Assembly: GCA_002314885.1 (NCBI GenBank)
Contig: DCHT01000034.1
Location: 31,533-95,532 of the forward strand
Direction of reading: 5' to 3'
DNA length: 64,000 nucleotides
Source of the DNA: Bacteroidales bacterium UBA1745
Lineage (GTDB): Bacteria; Bacteroidota; Bacteroidia; Bacteroidales; UBA932
Shown here: positions 26,452 through 35,544 of the stretch, one piece after another
How positions within the stretch are numbered: position 1 is the stretch's first letter
Layout of the letters: each line of letters opens with the position of its first letter
The notes under the pieces: model-generated
The model's input: the letters and a program-made list of their open reading frames with translations, nothing else
What the model was told of the DNA's origin: nothing
The model's database searches: none
Position numbers and translations under genes: made by a program

Positions 26452-28480
26452 AGAATACGTAGATTGAGTCAATGTAACAAGCTCCACCATATGCAAGGAG
26501 CGAGAACTGCTTCAAGTCAGTAACGCTGAGCTTGAGCTCGTATGCGGTCGGAGTTGTTTTAAGATCCTTCAAATCGAAATCGATGCTGCCGTAGTTACCG
26601 CTCATCGTGTCAAGGGTGTACTTGTTCGTTGATTTCGGGTAAGCAGTAAGGAGAGCGGATGCATCCACAACAGGCATCACGAAGAGCTTCCTAGGGTTTG
26701 AATTAGTAGTCGTGCTGGTCACCTTCACCAGGGCGACGATACGAGTCACTGCAGAGGTGAACTTAGGTGAGGTTACATATGCACCGGCAGAATTACGCAT
26801 CTGGAGGAACTCGTTGGCGCTGCCTGTCGCAAAGTTACCAACCCAGGTACCGGATGCACTGGTGATGCTGCCAGCAGCATAAGTAGTTGATGTTGCAGAG
26901 GCAACCTTGCAAACTGCTGTAATCTCAGCATTGGTAAGGGTGTAAAGCACCTCATTCTCGCCTGGCTCAAGGCTGACGTTGGTGTCACCACCGCCCTCAC
27001 CTGGCTGGTCAGCGCCAGTCTGGTCTTTGCTGTAAGCAAGGCTGGTCACCATAAATTCCTGGTACTTGCCGGACCCGGTCTGCTGGAGATAGTAACCCTC
27101 GATGTCAACGATCTTGCCGTTGAGGGTGTCTGCAACAGCTACTGGAGCTGCGAGGCTGCCCAGGAGAGTTGCATCGGTAACGGTCACGTTGTAGTAGTTG
27201 CCGGAGATGGCGAGCTTGCCGCTGAACTTCACATAACCGAAAGAGGTAGCAAATGAATCGAAGGCAGTGCCCTTGAGTTCAGTCGCAGTAGGATGGGTCA
27301 CGGTCTCCGTACCGGAAACGGTGACAGTGTAGTTCTCATACTCGGTGAGGTTAAGGTACTTGGTGACCTCTGCCTTGACAGCGACCTTGTCACCGACCTT
27401 TACGGTAACGGTGATGTCCTTGTCATAGACATACTTGTAAGCATCGGCGGTCTTTACGATGAAGCCATAGTTGGAAGCAGCGACAACAGTACCGCTGAAT
27501 TCCTCAGTTGTAGCAGCAACTTCCTCGTAGCTTTCGATGGTGGCATTGATAGCCTCGTGCTTGCTGTTGTAGAGAGTGTAGTAAGCCGAGATGGTAACCT
27601 TGTAACCGTTCTTGAGCTTGTCCTTGTACTGAGTCTTGCTGTCGGCAGTAACTGAGTAAACATAGATTGTACCTGAATCGTCAGTAAGGTCAAAGCTGCA
27701 GTAGGTAGCGTTGAAGTTGGAGATGATGCCGCTCATCCTGTATGCGTGATCCTTGTCAGCAGTGGAGATGAAGGTGGCAACGGTAACATCAGGAATAGTC
27801 CAGACCGGACCCTTTGCAACAGAGAGGATGGTGCCGTTCTTGAGCTGGTCCTCGTCCTTGGTCACGTTTCCGCTGGCGTCGGTCTTGGTGTAATGAGAGT
27901 ACTTGCCCTGGATTGCAACGGTGTCGCCATTCTCGAGCTGATCCTTGTAATCAGCCCAGTTTGAAGGGAATGGGCAGGAAACGGATGCAGTCTCATCGGT
28001 CAGGGTGAAGCCATAGTAGCTGTCGCCGGTAGCGAGGCCGCTGATTACACCTTTGACCCTGCTCTCGGTTGCAGTGTCTGCATTCTTGAGGAATTCAGCA
28101 ATGGTAAGGTCCTCAACGCCGTCGCCCTTTGCACCTGGCTGTGAGATGGTCACGGTCTTCTTTGCAAGAGGAGAAGCGTAGATGGTGAGGGAAGCCTCGC
28201 GGTCCATACCCTCGTTAGGAGCAATCTGGAGGCTGATGGTCTGCTCATTGGCTGAACCAGGGCCTTCTTCCTTGTCGGCAGCGATCCAATCCTCACCGCC
28301 GCGGAGTGACCACTCGGTGGCAGAAGTGAAGGTGATGGTTGCGGTGCCGCCCTCCTGAGTTGCCTCAATTACAGGAGAGGAGATGATCTTCACTGCGGGG
28401 GTCTCTTCGACCGGCTTGTCGCAGGAAACAGCTACGCCGACAATAGCGGCAGCAGCGAGCAATAAATGCGAAAATTTCAT
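26441..28480 (-). CDS. BACON plus tandem OB-fold surface lipoprotein
   Basis: A 679-residue lipoprotein (GVAVSCDKPVEE; Cys 20 then acidic). One BACON domain (residues about 30-115, ending TISQPGAKG) is followed by several OB-like modules of roughly 90-110 residues. Each has the pattern GVISGL...YYGFTLTDETG..., then a length-and-valine strand (NGDTVAIQGKYS; NGYKVTISAYYT; VGDKVAVKAEVTKY; NGKIVDIEGYYL). I count about four. The C-terminal 170 residues form another beta-rich domain of unknown type. Repeated OB modules suggest a multivalent polymer binder. The gene has its own promoter box at 28511-28518 and heads the nuclease-receptor operon. Confidence 0.82.
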   Translation of the reverse strand: MKFSHLLLAAAAIVGVAVSCDKPVEETPAVKIISSPVIEATQEGGTATITFTSATEWSLRGGEDWIAADKEEGPGSANEQTISLQIAPNEGMDREASLTIYASPLAKKTVTISQPGAKGDGVEDLTIAEFLKNADTATESRVKGVISGLATGDSYYGFTLTDETASVSCPFPSNWADYKDQLENGDTVAIQGKYSHYTKTDASGNVTKDEDQLKNGTILSVAKGPVWTIPDVTVATFISTADKDHAYRMSGIISNFNATYCSFDLTDDSGTIYVYSVTADSKTQYKDKLKNGYKVTISAYYTLYNSKHEAINATIESYEEVAATTEEFSGTVVAASNYGFIVKTADAYKYVYDKDITVTVKVGDKVAVKAEVTKYLNLTEYENYTVTVSGTETVTHPTATELKGTAFDSFATSFGYVKFSGKLAISGNYYNVTVTDATLLGSLAAPVAVADTLNGKIVDIEGYYLQQTGSGKYQEFMVTSLAYSKDQTGADQPGEGGGDTNVSLEPGENEVLYTLTNAEITAVCKVASATSTTYAAGSITSASGTWVGNFATGSANEFLQMRNSAGAYVTSPKFTSAVTRIVALVKVTSTTTNSNPRKLFVMPVVDASALLTAYPKSTNKYTLDTMSGNYGSIDFDLKDLKTTPTAYELKLSVTDLKQFSLLAYGGACYIDSIYVFCAK

Positions 28481-28510
28481 ATGGTTTGATATTTGGTTTT
28501 TTCTGACCTA

Positions 28511-28518
28511 CAAATATA
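28511..28518 (-). promoter_or_regulatory. -7 promoter box for the OB-fold/nuclease/receptor operon
   Basis: The minus strand reads TATATTTG, an exact TAnnTTTG match, 31-38 bases before the start of the 679-residue lipoprotein gene, in a 54-base AT-rich gap. It implies that 28480-20074 can be transcribed separately from the genes upstream. Confidence 0.55.
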
Positions 28519-28534
28519 TAAATAAATGTATAAT

Positions 28535-31500
28535 CTACTTCATTGAAATGGCTCCGTCGGCGACTGTTATCCTGTCTACCGTAGTCGGATATCTCCAGGA
28601 AATGAGCTTGCTCAGGTCAGCAAGGTCTGCTGCGAGTATTTCAGTGCCGTTGTAGGTGGTGCCGGTCAGCACATAGCAAGGCTTGGTTGCGCCAATGGTA
28701 AGGCTGGCGTTTGTGCTCTTTTCTGCACTTACATCGATCTGACCGCCGAGGAGAATACCTGCACGGGCCACAGAGGAAGCAGCGAGAGTTCCGCCGACAG
28801 TGATGTCGTCCCAGGTGATTGTGGTGTTGCCCACTGAGCCGGTGAAGAGGCTGACATAAGCAGAGTCCGCCGCATTCGTGGCCTCCACCTTGCAGAGTGA
28901 TGAACATCCTGTAACAGCCTTAGGAGTGCCGTGACCGATGAAGCCGCCGATGCAGGACTTGCTGAATGCATTAGGATAGTTGAGGTTGCCCGTGTTCCTG
29001 CAGTTGTCCATCGTGGCAGCCCAGAGGTTGCCGGCCACGCCGCCAGTCCTGAACTTGAGAGGCAGTTCTGACGACAGATTGCCGCTGTTCTTACAGTTGG
29101 TAACAGCCACGAGTTCGTAGTAGCCACGTCCGATGACGCCGCCCAGATATGAGTAGCTGGCCTGCATATATCCACCGACGACAGTCAGGTCAGCGGTGTT
29201 TTCGCAGTCAGTGATCGTGATCTTGGCGCTCTTATTTGCCTGCTTGGTGGAATTGATGTCTCCGACGACACCACCGACCCAGAAATAACGTGCCTGGTTG
29301 CCGTTTGCCGCAGTAAGGTTGTTACATACGGAGATCTTGCCGATATTGATGCATTTCGTAAGGCTCGCATCATCGGAATCAGCATAACCGAGGATGCCAC
29401 CGCCACAGATACCGCTCATAAGGGACACGAAAGTGATCTCACCTTCGTTATTACAATTTGTCACAGGCTTGTTGGTAAATCCGAGGACACCGCCCGCGCA
29501 CATAGATGTACCCGCAGAGGAAAGCATATCAGTGTCAAACTTAACCTTGCCAGTGTTACAGCAACCCTTAATGTAGCTGTCGCCTGCAGCGTTAAGGTTA
29601 CCAACCTGTGCAACAACGCCTCCGATGGAAGGACCATACCAGCGGCATACGAGCTGGTTGTTCTGGTCAGTGCTGGTGTCGTAGATCGTTGAGGTGCTGA
29701 CAAAGGTTCCCTGGAGATAGACATTACCGCAGTTGGTGCAGTCCTCAATAGTATAGCATACGGCACCGGCAACACCGCCCACTGCAGGTCTCGTGGTCGC
29801 AACAGTCTTGTTCTTGCTGCCGGTATATGTAACATTGCCGTAGTTATTGCAGCCCTTGACGTGTCCTTCGACAAAACCGATGACGCCGCCGACATTGAAT
29901 ATGCCGCTGCCGCCGTATTCTGCTGTAAAGGTTACGGCACCGTAATTATCACAATTGACGATCCATCCCTTGTCAGTAAGGCTTCCGAGCTTGCCGGAGG
30001 TAGCCGTTGCGCCGGCAATGCCACCGAATCCACCCTTGTTAGGAGTTGCGTCGAATTCGAGACTGAGATTGCCGCTGTTGACGCAGCCTTTGAGGTTTGG
30101 AGTTGCCTCGCCGATCTCACTAGGCGTGCTGTAGTAGCCGATGATGCCACCTACATAGTTGCAGGAGTTGACACCGTCTGCCTTTGCCTTGTACTTCATT
30201 GTGAAGTCGCCGTAGTTCTTACAGTTCTCGATGTAGCCACCGCCATAGGCTGCGACGAAACCGAAGCGGATGGAAGCATAAGTTCCGTCTGTGGCATCAA
30301 CTGAACCGCAGGCGTAGTTCACACAGCCTACGACGTGTGAACCCTTGTTGGCAGCCTTGCAGATGATACTGTTGTCCGTCACGGAAGAGTCGAAGGTAAA
30401 TGGACAGTTCCCGGCGATGACAAGGTTCTTCACGGTTCCATAAAGGCCATTGATGAGAGGCTGTGAACCGAGGATTTCCCAGTTCTTTATACAGTGGCCG
30501 TTGCCGTCCAAAGTTGCATAGAACTTAGGAATGGAAGTGTGGGTGTAGCCGCTGAAATCAAGGTCGGCAGTGATGGTGATGACCCTGTCCTCAGTGAGAT
30601 TCTCGGCCTGCTCCACGAACTTCTTCCAATCATCGAGATTGGCGATTTCCTTGAGCTCATCCTTGCCCATCTGGCTAATAGTCAAGACTTTAGCATTACC
30701 TGCCTCTGGAGTGAAGGTGATGCTTGTCTCGCGAGAGGTCGCATCTTCGTTGGCCTCGACTTCGAAAGCCACGGTATCCTTTGCCGCAGTCACGGCCTTG
30801 GTCTCGACCTTCTTGATCCAAGTGGTCTCTGAAGGCACTTCGACAGTGAATCCACAGTTGTGCTCAACTGCGATCTTGAGGGTGTGAGCAGCGGCTTCGA
30901 TAACGCCGACTTCAGCGACATTGAACACGAGTTCCTGGCCTGCCTGGCTGACCTTCACGGTGCGTACAGATCCATTGGAAGCCTTCACCTCGAGCTCTGC
31001 ATTACGTGAGAAGACGGTCTCGTTTGCCGCCACGGTGAAGTTGAGCACGTCGGTGACAACTGCCTTGGTCTCATCCTGGGAAATCCAGGACTTTGCATCC
31101 TCAGGAATAGTCAGGGTGTATGAGAGGTTGTGCTCGACGTTGATCACGACCTTGCCACCGTCCGCAGGGACCTCAGCCTTGCCGCTGACCTCGAATACGA
31201 TGGTCTCGGCCTTCTGGTTCACGGTAACGCTTACGGATTTCTTGCCGGCAGTGAAAACCACCTCGGCAGACCTGGCCTCGGCAGCCTGTCCGTCTTCACC
31301 GCTGTTGAGAGCAGCGGAAACGCTGACTGTGGCATTGCCTTCGCCGGAAGTGGCAGAGAGAGTAAGCCAGGAGGCTTCAGTAGATGCGGTCCACGATGCA
31401 TTGCAGGTCACTGTGAGGTTGGCCTTTGCAGGAGGCGTGGCGCTGAGGTTGCAGGATGCCGGTGTCACCTCAAGGGTAGTCGTATCCACCGGTTCCGGCT

Positions 31501-31567
31501 TCTGGCAGGAGGCGAAAACAGTGGCACCGAGAAGTGCCACCGCTATCGCCTTAAGTATATTTTTCAT
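28535..31567 (-). CDS. Large BACON/beta-helix surface lipoprotein (paralog 1)
   Basis: About 1010 residues from the ATG at 31567, which gives MKNILKAIAVALLGATVFASCQ; a frame opening at 31588 only adds seven residues. Three BACON domains (about residues 25-300; strands such as WTASTEASWLTLSATSGEG and KSVSVTVNQKAETIVFEV) lead into a module ITADLDFSGYTHTSIPKFYATLDGNG. Then come many beta-helix turns of the GLUG type, with the pattern CxNxGxVxFxxx...GGVxGxxxxxIxxC. No catalytic residues are apparent. Such proteins act as adhesins or glycan/polymer binders on the cell surface. It lies 29 bases after paralog 2. Confidence 0.82.
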   Translation of the reverse strand: MKNILKAIAVALLGATVFASCQKPEPVDTTTLEVTPASCNLSATPPAKANLTVTCNASWTASTEASWLTLSATSGEGNATVSVSAALNSGEDGQAAEARSAEVVFTAGKKSVSVTVNQKAETIVFEVSGKAEVPADGGKVVINVEHNLSYTLTIPEDAKSWISQDETKAVVTDVLNFTVAANETVFSRNAELEVKASNGSVRTVKVSQAGQELVFNVAEVGVIEAAAHTLKIAVEHNCGFTVEVPSETTWIKKVETKAVTAAKDTVAFEVEANEDATSRETSITFTPEAGNAKVLTISQMGKDELKEIANLDDWKKFVEQAENLTEDRVITITADLDFSGYTHTSIPKFYATLDGNGHCIKNWEILGSQPLINGLYGTVKNLVIAGNCPFTFDSSVTDNSIICKAANKGSHVVGCVNYACGSVDATDGTYASIRFGFVAAYGGGYIENCKNYGDFTMKYKAKADGVNSCNYVGGIIGYYSTPSEIGEATPNLKGCVNSGNLSLEFDATPNKGGFGGIAGATATSGKLGSLTDKGWIVNCDNYGAVTFTAEYGGSGIFNVGGVIGFVEGHVKGCNNYGNVTYTGSKNKTVATTRPAVGGVAGAVCYTIEDCTNCGNVYLQGTFVSTSTIYDTSTDQNNQLVCRWYGPSIGGVVAQVGNLNAAGDSYIKGCCNTGKVKFDTDMLSSAGTSMCAGGVLGFTNKPVTNCNNEGEITFVSLMSGICGGGILGYADSDDASLTKCINIGKISVCNNLTAANGNQARYFWVGGVVGDINSTKQANKSAKITITDCENTADLTVVGGYMQASYSYLGGVIGRGYYELVAVTNCKNSGNLSSELPLKFRTGGVAGNLWAATMDNCRNTGNLNYPNAFSKSCIGGFIGHGTPKAVTGCSSLCKVEATNAADSAYVSLFTGSVGNTTITWDDITVGGTLAASSVARAGILLGGQIDVSAEKSTNASLTIGATKPCYVLTGTTYNGTEILAADLADLSKLISWRYPTTVDRITVADGAISMK

Positions 31568-31596
31568 ACTGTAAGGAGTGATTGTCATATATACTA

Positions 31597-34500
31597 TTAT
31601 TTGCTAGCCTTGTATTTGGCATAGAACACGTGAGTTGTATTCTCCGCATTGGTAAGAGAACTCTCCACGGAAGTACCGGCAAACATAGCCTTATAATTAT
31701 CTTCTGAAGCTGCCGTACCACAAAGCGTACCACCCACAGACACAGGGGCGGCCTCTGTACCAAGATTAACAACATCGGTAGCTGTAGATAAGCCTCCGAG
31801 GACGAGACCTGCGTGAGTCGCGTTTGCTGCATTGACTTCACAAATGGATTCGCAGCCCTCAAGAGAGGTAACCACGCTGTTTGCTGTCTTTGTTCCTGCC
31901 TTGATTGTAGAAACGAGACCACCGACTAATGCCGTTTCTGAAGTACTGTCATTGCTGATGGTGCCGTAGTTCTTGCAATTCTTGATGATACCGCCCTTAA
32001 GAAGGCCTACGACACCACCTGGATAGAGCCTAGGAATTGAAGCTCCGCCGGTAACAAATGAGATTGCGCCATAATTAACACAGCCTTCAATGCTTGACTG
32101 GTCATTAGAATCCTGAACAGCCACAATACCTGAGAAATACTTGTCGCCGGTATTCTCTCCCGTTGTCTGATTATAGGTAATGGAACCGTAGTTTTCACAG
32201 TTTTTCACAACAGGAGGTTCTACTCCTGTAGTTTCAGCATTTGAGCCAGCTATTGGAGCATAGCGAATCTGAGCCGTAGCAGCAGCACTGGTCCAAGTTG
32301 CGTTACCCCTGTTTACACAATTCTCAATAAGTCTCCTATTGATTGCGCAGATAAAACCAGTGTGACGAGTCGTCTTAGTTGTCGTTACTTCTCCAGTAAG
32401 ATTAGCAAGAATGGTAATGCCGGAAATAGTACCGAGGTTGGTTGTTACAAGGAATGCACTGTTTGCATTGCCATTGACAGTAGCAGTACAGCTAGAATCA
32501 ATTACAAGGTTCTTGATAGTTCCATAATTCTGGCCGAAGACGGAGAACGTTGCATTGGTGAGGTTCTTGATGCTATGTCCCTGACCATCGAATGTACCCT
32601 TGAAATCAAGACCATTTGCCGTCAGAGTGTAACCCCCACAGTCAATGTCGGCTGTAAGGACAATCGTTGTGTCTTTCCCCATTATTTCCGCATTGGAAAT
32701 CACTGAAGCAAGAGTTGCAAAATCAGCAACTTCGATGGATGATGAAGTTCCCGGCTCATCTACAGGAGGTTCCGGAGTTACAGGTTCACCCTCAACAAAA
32801 GAGTGACCGTTTGCATTTCCGCAAACAGGAAGATCAGCAACATTGCCACCAAGGACGTTGTCCTTATAATAAATAGTTGTGAGAGGATTAGTCTCGCTGA
32901 CTTCATAGCGGAAACGACCTGCTATATAACCCTTAGTGGCAGCACCATTGATAGTTGCGTTTATAGTATTGCCTTTATAGCTCTTTGCCTCTTCGTTTGC
33001 ACCGATACCGCCAACAAGACCGCCACAGAAAGTGTCTGCCCCTGCAGTAGTTATCGTACATTCAACAACATTAGAGGAATAGTTTGCATTGGAATAGCCA
33101 GCGAGACCACCAATTTCGCTTTCCTTGGCAACGGTTGTAGCGATTGCATTTGGAGCAGACATATCTCCCTTGCTCTCGCAACCAGTCATCTGACCATTGA
33201 ATGCACCAGCAAGGCCACCGAAGCAGACTGCGTATGCGCACTGAGTATCAAGTTTGCCAATGTTCTTGCAATTCGTCATCTTGAGGCCGCCGTTAGCATA
33301 CTGGCCCATAATACCACCGAGATAACTGAATGCTGCACCATTTATAAAGCCTGTCACTGAAATGTTGCCTGAATTCTGGCAATCCGTCATCTCAGCACCG
33401 CCACTGACATATGCGACAATACCAGCAGCAAGGTTCTGAAGGGAGAACTTATTTGTAGCATCAGCCGAAAGCTCTGCAGATCTGCCGTCGATGATAATTT
33501 CACCTTCATTGATACACCTGGTTATAGCCTTGCAGAAACCAAAGCCAGTGATACCACCCATATATGTCACATTATGAGAAAGGGAGAAATTACATTTTCC
33601 TGTATTCTTACAGTCAATAAGGGATGCAGTCGTATATCCTACTACACCACCAACACCTGCCCTTGTACCACCAGCGGTTTTCTGGTTGGCAACAAAATCA
33701 AGCTCTCCGGAGTTCTTACAGTTCTCCATAGTGAGATCGGTGGCTTCTGCCTCCGCATATCCGACCTGGCCAAATACGCCACCGAAGGTTGGCTGATAAT
33801 ATGCACCAGCACGCGCATAACCATTAGTTCCCGCCGAGTAAGAACCTCGTACGGTAACCTTACCCTGGTTCTCGCAATCCTTTGCACCATACCAAACACA
33901 GGCAGAAACACCGCCTATTGCAGGACGCGTACTGCAGGTAGCAGGATCCAGAGGAGCAATCATCGAGACGGCACCAGTATTGATACAGTTTTCAATGCGT
34001 CCCTCAAGGTAACCGATGATGCCTCCGATATTGGTGTAGGAACCGCTTGCCGTTTTTGCCCATTCGATTGAAACCGCGCCAGTGTTCTTACAAGAAGCGA
34101 CCGTTCCCACGTTAGGAGATGCAGCCAATCTGGCAGCAGTAGTAGGAGCCGGATCGCTGGACTTTGACCTACACCCGTGAGCCGAAGTAGCACCGACAAC
34201 ACCACCGATGCAGACATCCCTGTTCTCGGCTGATGAGACGTAAGTCACATCACCGCTGTTCTCGCAATCCACAATAGCCTTTACACCTTCCTGGGCATCA
34301 AATGAACCAACAACGCCACCATAAATAGACTTTGCTTCAAGAGGCTTTGCCGTCTTAATGGAAACGGATGCAGTATTCTTACAGCCTTTGACAATACCTG
34401 TACTATAACCAACGAGTGTACCGAAGCGGGTGGTCTTTTCAACCGTCGCCTCGAGAGAAGCAGGAGCATTGTTGATACAGTTCTCTACTGTGCCGGCGTT

Positions 34501-35436
34501 AATGGCTACGAGGGCACCGAAGTCACCTTCTTTTGGAATTGCGATGGAGCTGGTGGCATCGATGACAGCAGCAGAAACCGTACCCTTGTTGACAAGGATG
34601 AGAGGCTTAGTAACAGCCCAGTTCTTAAGAGAATGACCAGCGAAATCGAGGGTGCAGAGGAGTGTATCGATCTGAGCCTCAAATCCAGCCATATCGAGGT
34701 CGGCAACAACCGTAGCCTTGAAATCAGATGCAAACGTGTTTGCAGATTTTGCAAATTCTGCAAGGTCAGCAGCCGTTTCTATCTTAGAAGGATCAAAAAC
34801 AATCTCAGCTGCAGCCTGGGTGATCTTCACGGTCTTTGCGGAACCGGATGCAGGAGTGAGGGTAACAGTTGCCTCACGGGCAGCAGTCACGTCGTTTGCA
34901 GCAACGGAGAGGGTCACGCTTGCAGTAGTGGTAGCCTTGGTGGCACCCTTGGTGATCCAAGTTGCCTCTGCAGGGATGGTCACCTCGTAAGGAGTGTTGT
35001 ACTCCACGCTGATGACTACGGATGCACCGTCTGCAGGCACCTGAGCCTCGGTCTTGTCGACTACGAAGACGATGGTCTCGGCCTTCTGGCTGACCTTTAC
35101 GACTGCAGTCTTGTCCTCTGAAGCGAAGGTCACCTCTGCGGTCCTTGCTTCGGCAGCCTCGCCGGCAGGGCCGACGTTCTCAGTAGCCTTGAGGGTGATT
35201 CTTGCGTCACCTTCGCCGGAAGTGGCGGAAAGGGTGAGCCAGGATGCTGATGAGGATGCGGTCCAAGCCTTGTTGGCTGTTACCGTGATGCTTGCATCAG
35301 CTGGTGAATTCGCGTTGAAGGTCGCAGTCTCAGGGCTGACCTTGAGACTGGTCTCAATCACTGGCTCGGGCTGCTTACAAGCCACGGCCATCACTGCACA
35401 CGCGAGTGCTACAGCAAAAAATCTAAAAGCTTTCAT
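31597..35436 (-). CDS. Large BACON/beta-helix surface lipoprotein (paralog 2)
   Basis: A 1279-residue lipoprotein (ACAVMAVACKQPEP, Cys 20). Two BACON domains (residues 28-205) are almost the same as those of paralog 3. A start module (DLDMAGFEAQIDTLLCTLDFAGHS) opens a first beta-helix of GLUG-like turns, then a Pro-rich linker (EPVTPEPPVDEPG, about residue 880), a second start module (TADIDCGGYTLTANGLDFKGTFDGQGHS) and a second helix. Nearly every turn carries one Cys in a CxNxG context. Parts of the helix coding region are visibly more AT-rich than its neighbours. Likely surface adhesin or binder. It has its own promoter-hairpin module at 35477-35512. Confidence 0.82.
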   Translation of the reverse strand: MKAFRFFAVALACAVMAVACKQPEPVIETSLKVSPETATFNANSPADASITVTANKAWTASSSASWLTLSATSGEGDARITLKATENVGPAGEAAEARTAEVTFASEDKTAVVKVSQKAETIVFVVDKTEAQVPADGASVVISVEYNTPYEVTIPAEATWITKGATKATTTASVTLSVAANDVTAAREATVTLTPASGSAKTVKITQAAAEIVFDPSKIETAADLAEFAKSANTFASDFKATVVADLDMAGFEAQIDTLLCTLDFAGHSLKNWAVTKPLILVNKGTVSAAVIDATSSIAIPKEGDFGALVAINAGTVENCINNAPASLEATVEKTTRFGTLVGYSTGIVKGCKNTASVSIKTAKPLEAKSIYGGVVGSFDAQEGVKAIVDCENSGDVTYVSSAENRDVCIGGVVGATSAHGCRSKSSDPAPTTAARLAASPNVGTVASCKNTGAVSIEWAKTASGSYTNIGGIIGYLEGRIENCINTGAVSMIAPLDPATCSTRPAIGGVSACVWYGAKDCENQGKVTVRGSYSAGTNGYARAGAYYQPTFGGVFGQVGYAEAEATDLTMENCKNSGELDFVANQKTAGGTRAGVGGVVGYTTASLIDCKNTGKCNFSLSHNVTYMGGITGFGFCKAITRCINEGEIIIDGRSAELSADATNKFSLQNLAAGIVAYVSGGAEMTDCQNSGNISVTGFINGAAFSYLGGIMGQYANGGLKMTNCKNIGKLDTQCAYAVCFGGLAGAFNGQMTGCESKGDMSAPNAIATTVAKESEIGGLAGYSNANYSSNVVECTITTAGADTFCGGLVGGIGANEEAKSYKGNTINATINGAATKGYIAGRFRYEVSETNPLTTIYYKDNVLGGNVADLPVCGNANGHSFVEGEPVTPEPPVDEPGTSSSIEVADFATLASVISNAEIMGKDTTIVLTADIDCGGYTLTANGLDFKGTFDGQGHSIKNLTNATFSVFGQNYGTIKNLVIDSSCTATVNGNANSAFLVTTNLGTISGITILANLTGEVTTTKTTRHTGFICAINRRLIENCVNRGNATWTSAAATAQIRYAPIAGSNAETTGVEPPVVKNCENYGSITYNQTTGENTGDKYFSGIVAVQDSNDQSSIEGCVNYGAISFVTGGASIPRLYPGGVVGLLKGGIIKNCKNYGTISNDSTSETALVGGLVSTIKAGTKTANSVVTSLEGCESICEVNAANATHAGLVLGGLSTATDVVNLGTEAAPVSVGGTLCGTAASEDNYKAMFAGTSVESSLTNAENTTHVFYAKYKASK
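34806..35436. repeat. Duplicated BACON-pair block, copy in paralog 2
   Basis: The first 210 codons of the 35436 gene and of the 39441 gene encode nearly identical double-BACON units (shared strings include SPETATFNANSP, TENVGPAGEAAEARTAEVTF and DGASVVI). The second copy is about 38796-39441. The similarity continues into the upstream gaps, so the promoter and N-terminus seem to have been duplicated together. Confidence 0.65.
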
Positions 35437-35476
35437 CTAGAAAATATTGGTTATTATACTTGTTTTCAAAACAAAA

Positions 35477-35512
35477 TGTGGGCCTGCGACTATGCGCAAG
35501 CCCACAAATATA
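35477..35512 (-). promoter_or_regulatory. Promoter box fused to a hairpin, upstream of paralog 2
   Basis: On the minus strand TATATTTG (35512-35505) runs directly into the left arm of a 12-bp hairpin: arms 35495-35506 and 35477-35488, pairing TGTGGGC..TGCG with one G-U wobble in RNA. A T-rich stretch follows. The stem could end transcription from paralog 3, whose stop is at 35545, and also form the 5' end of the paralog 2 mRNA. The same layout occurs at 39483-39518. Confidence 0.6.
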
Positions 35513-35544
35513 ATAAATTATCGGATTATTTCCTAAAGGAAAAA

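Noticed and set aside
24607..26523. A 638-codon open frame on the plus strand
   Set aside because: It is antisense to the EEP, nuclease and OB-array genes, has no signal or recognisable motif, and its residues mirror the codon pattern of the real genes. GC-rich third positions keep the frame open.
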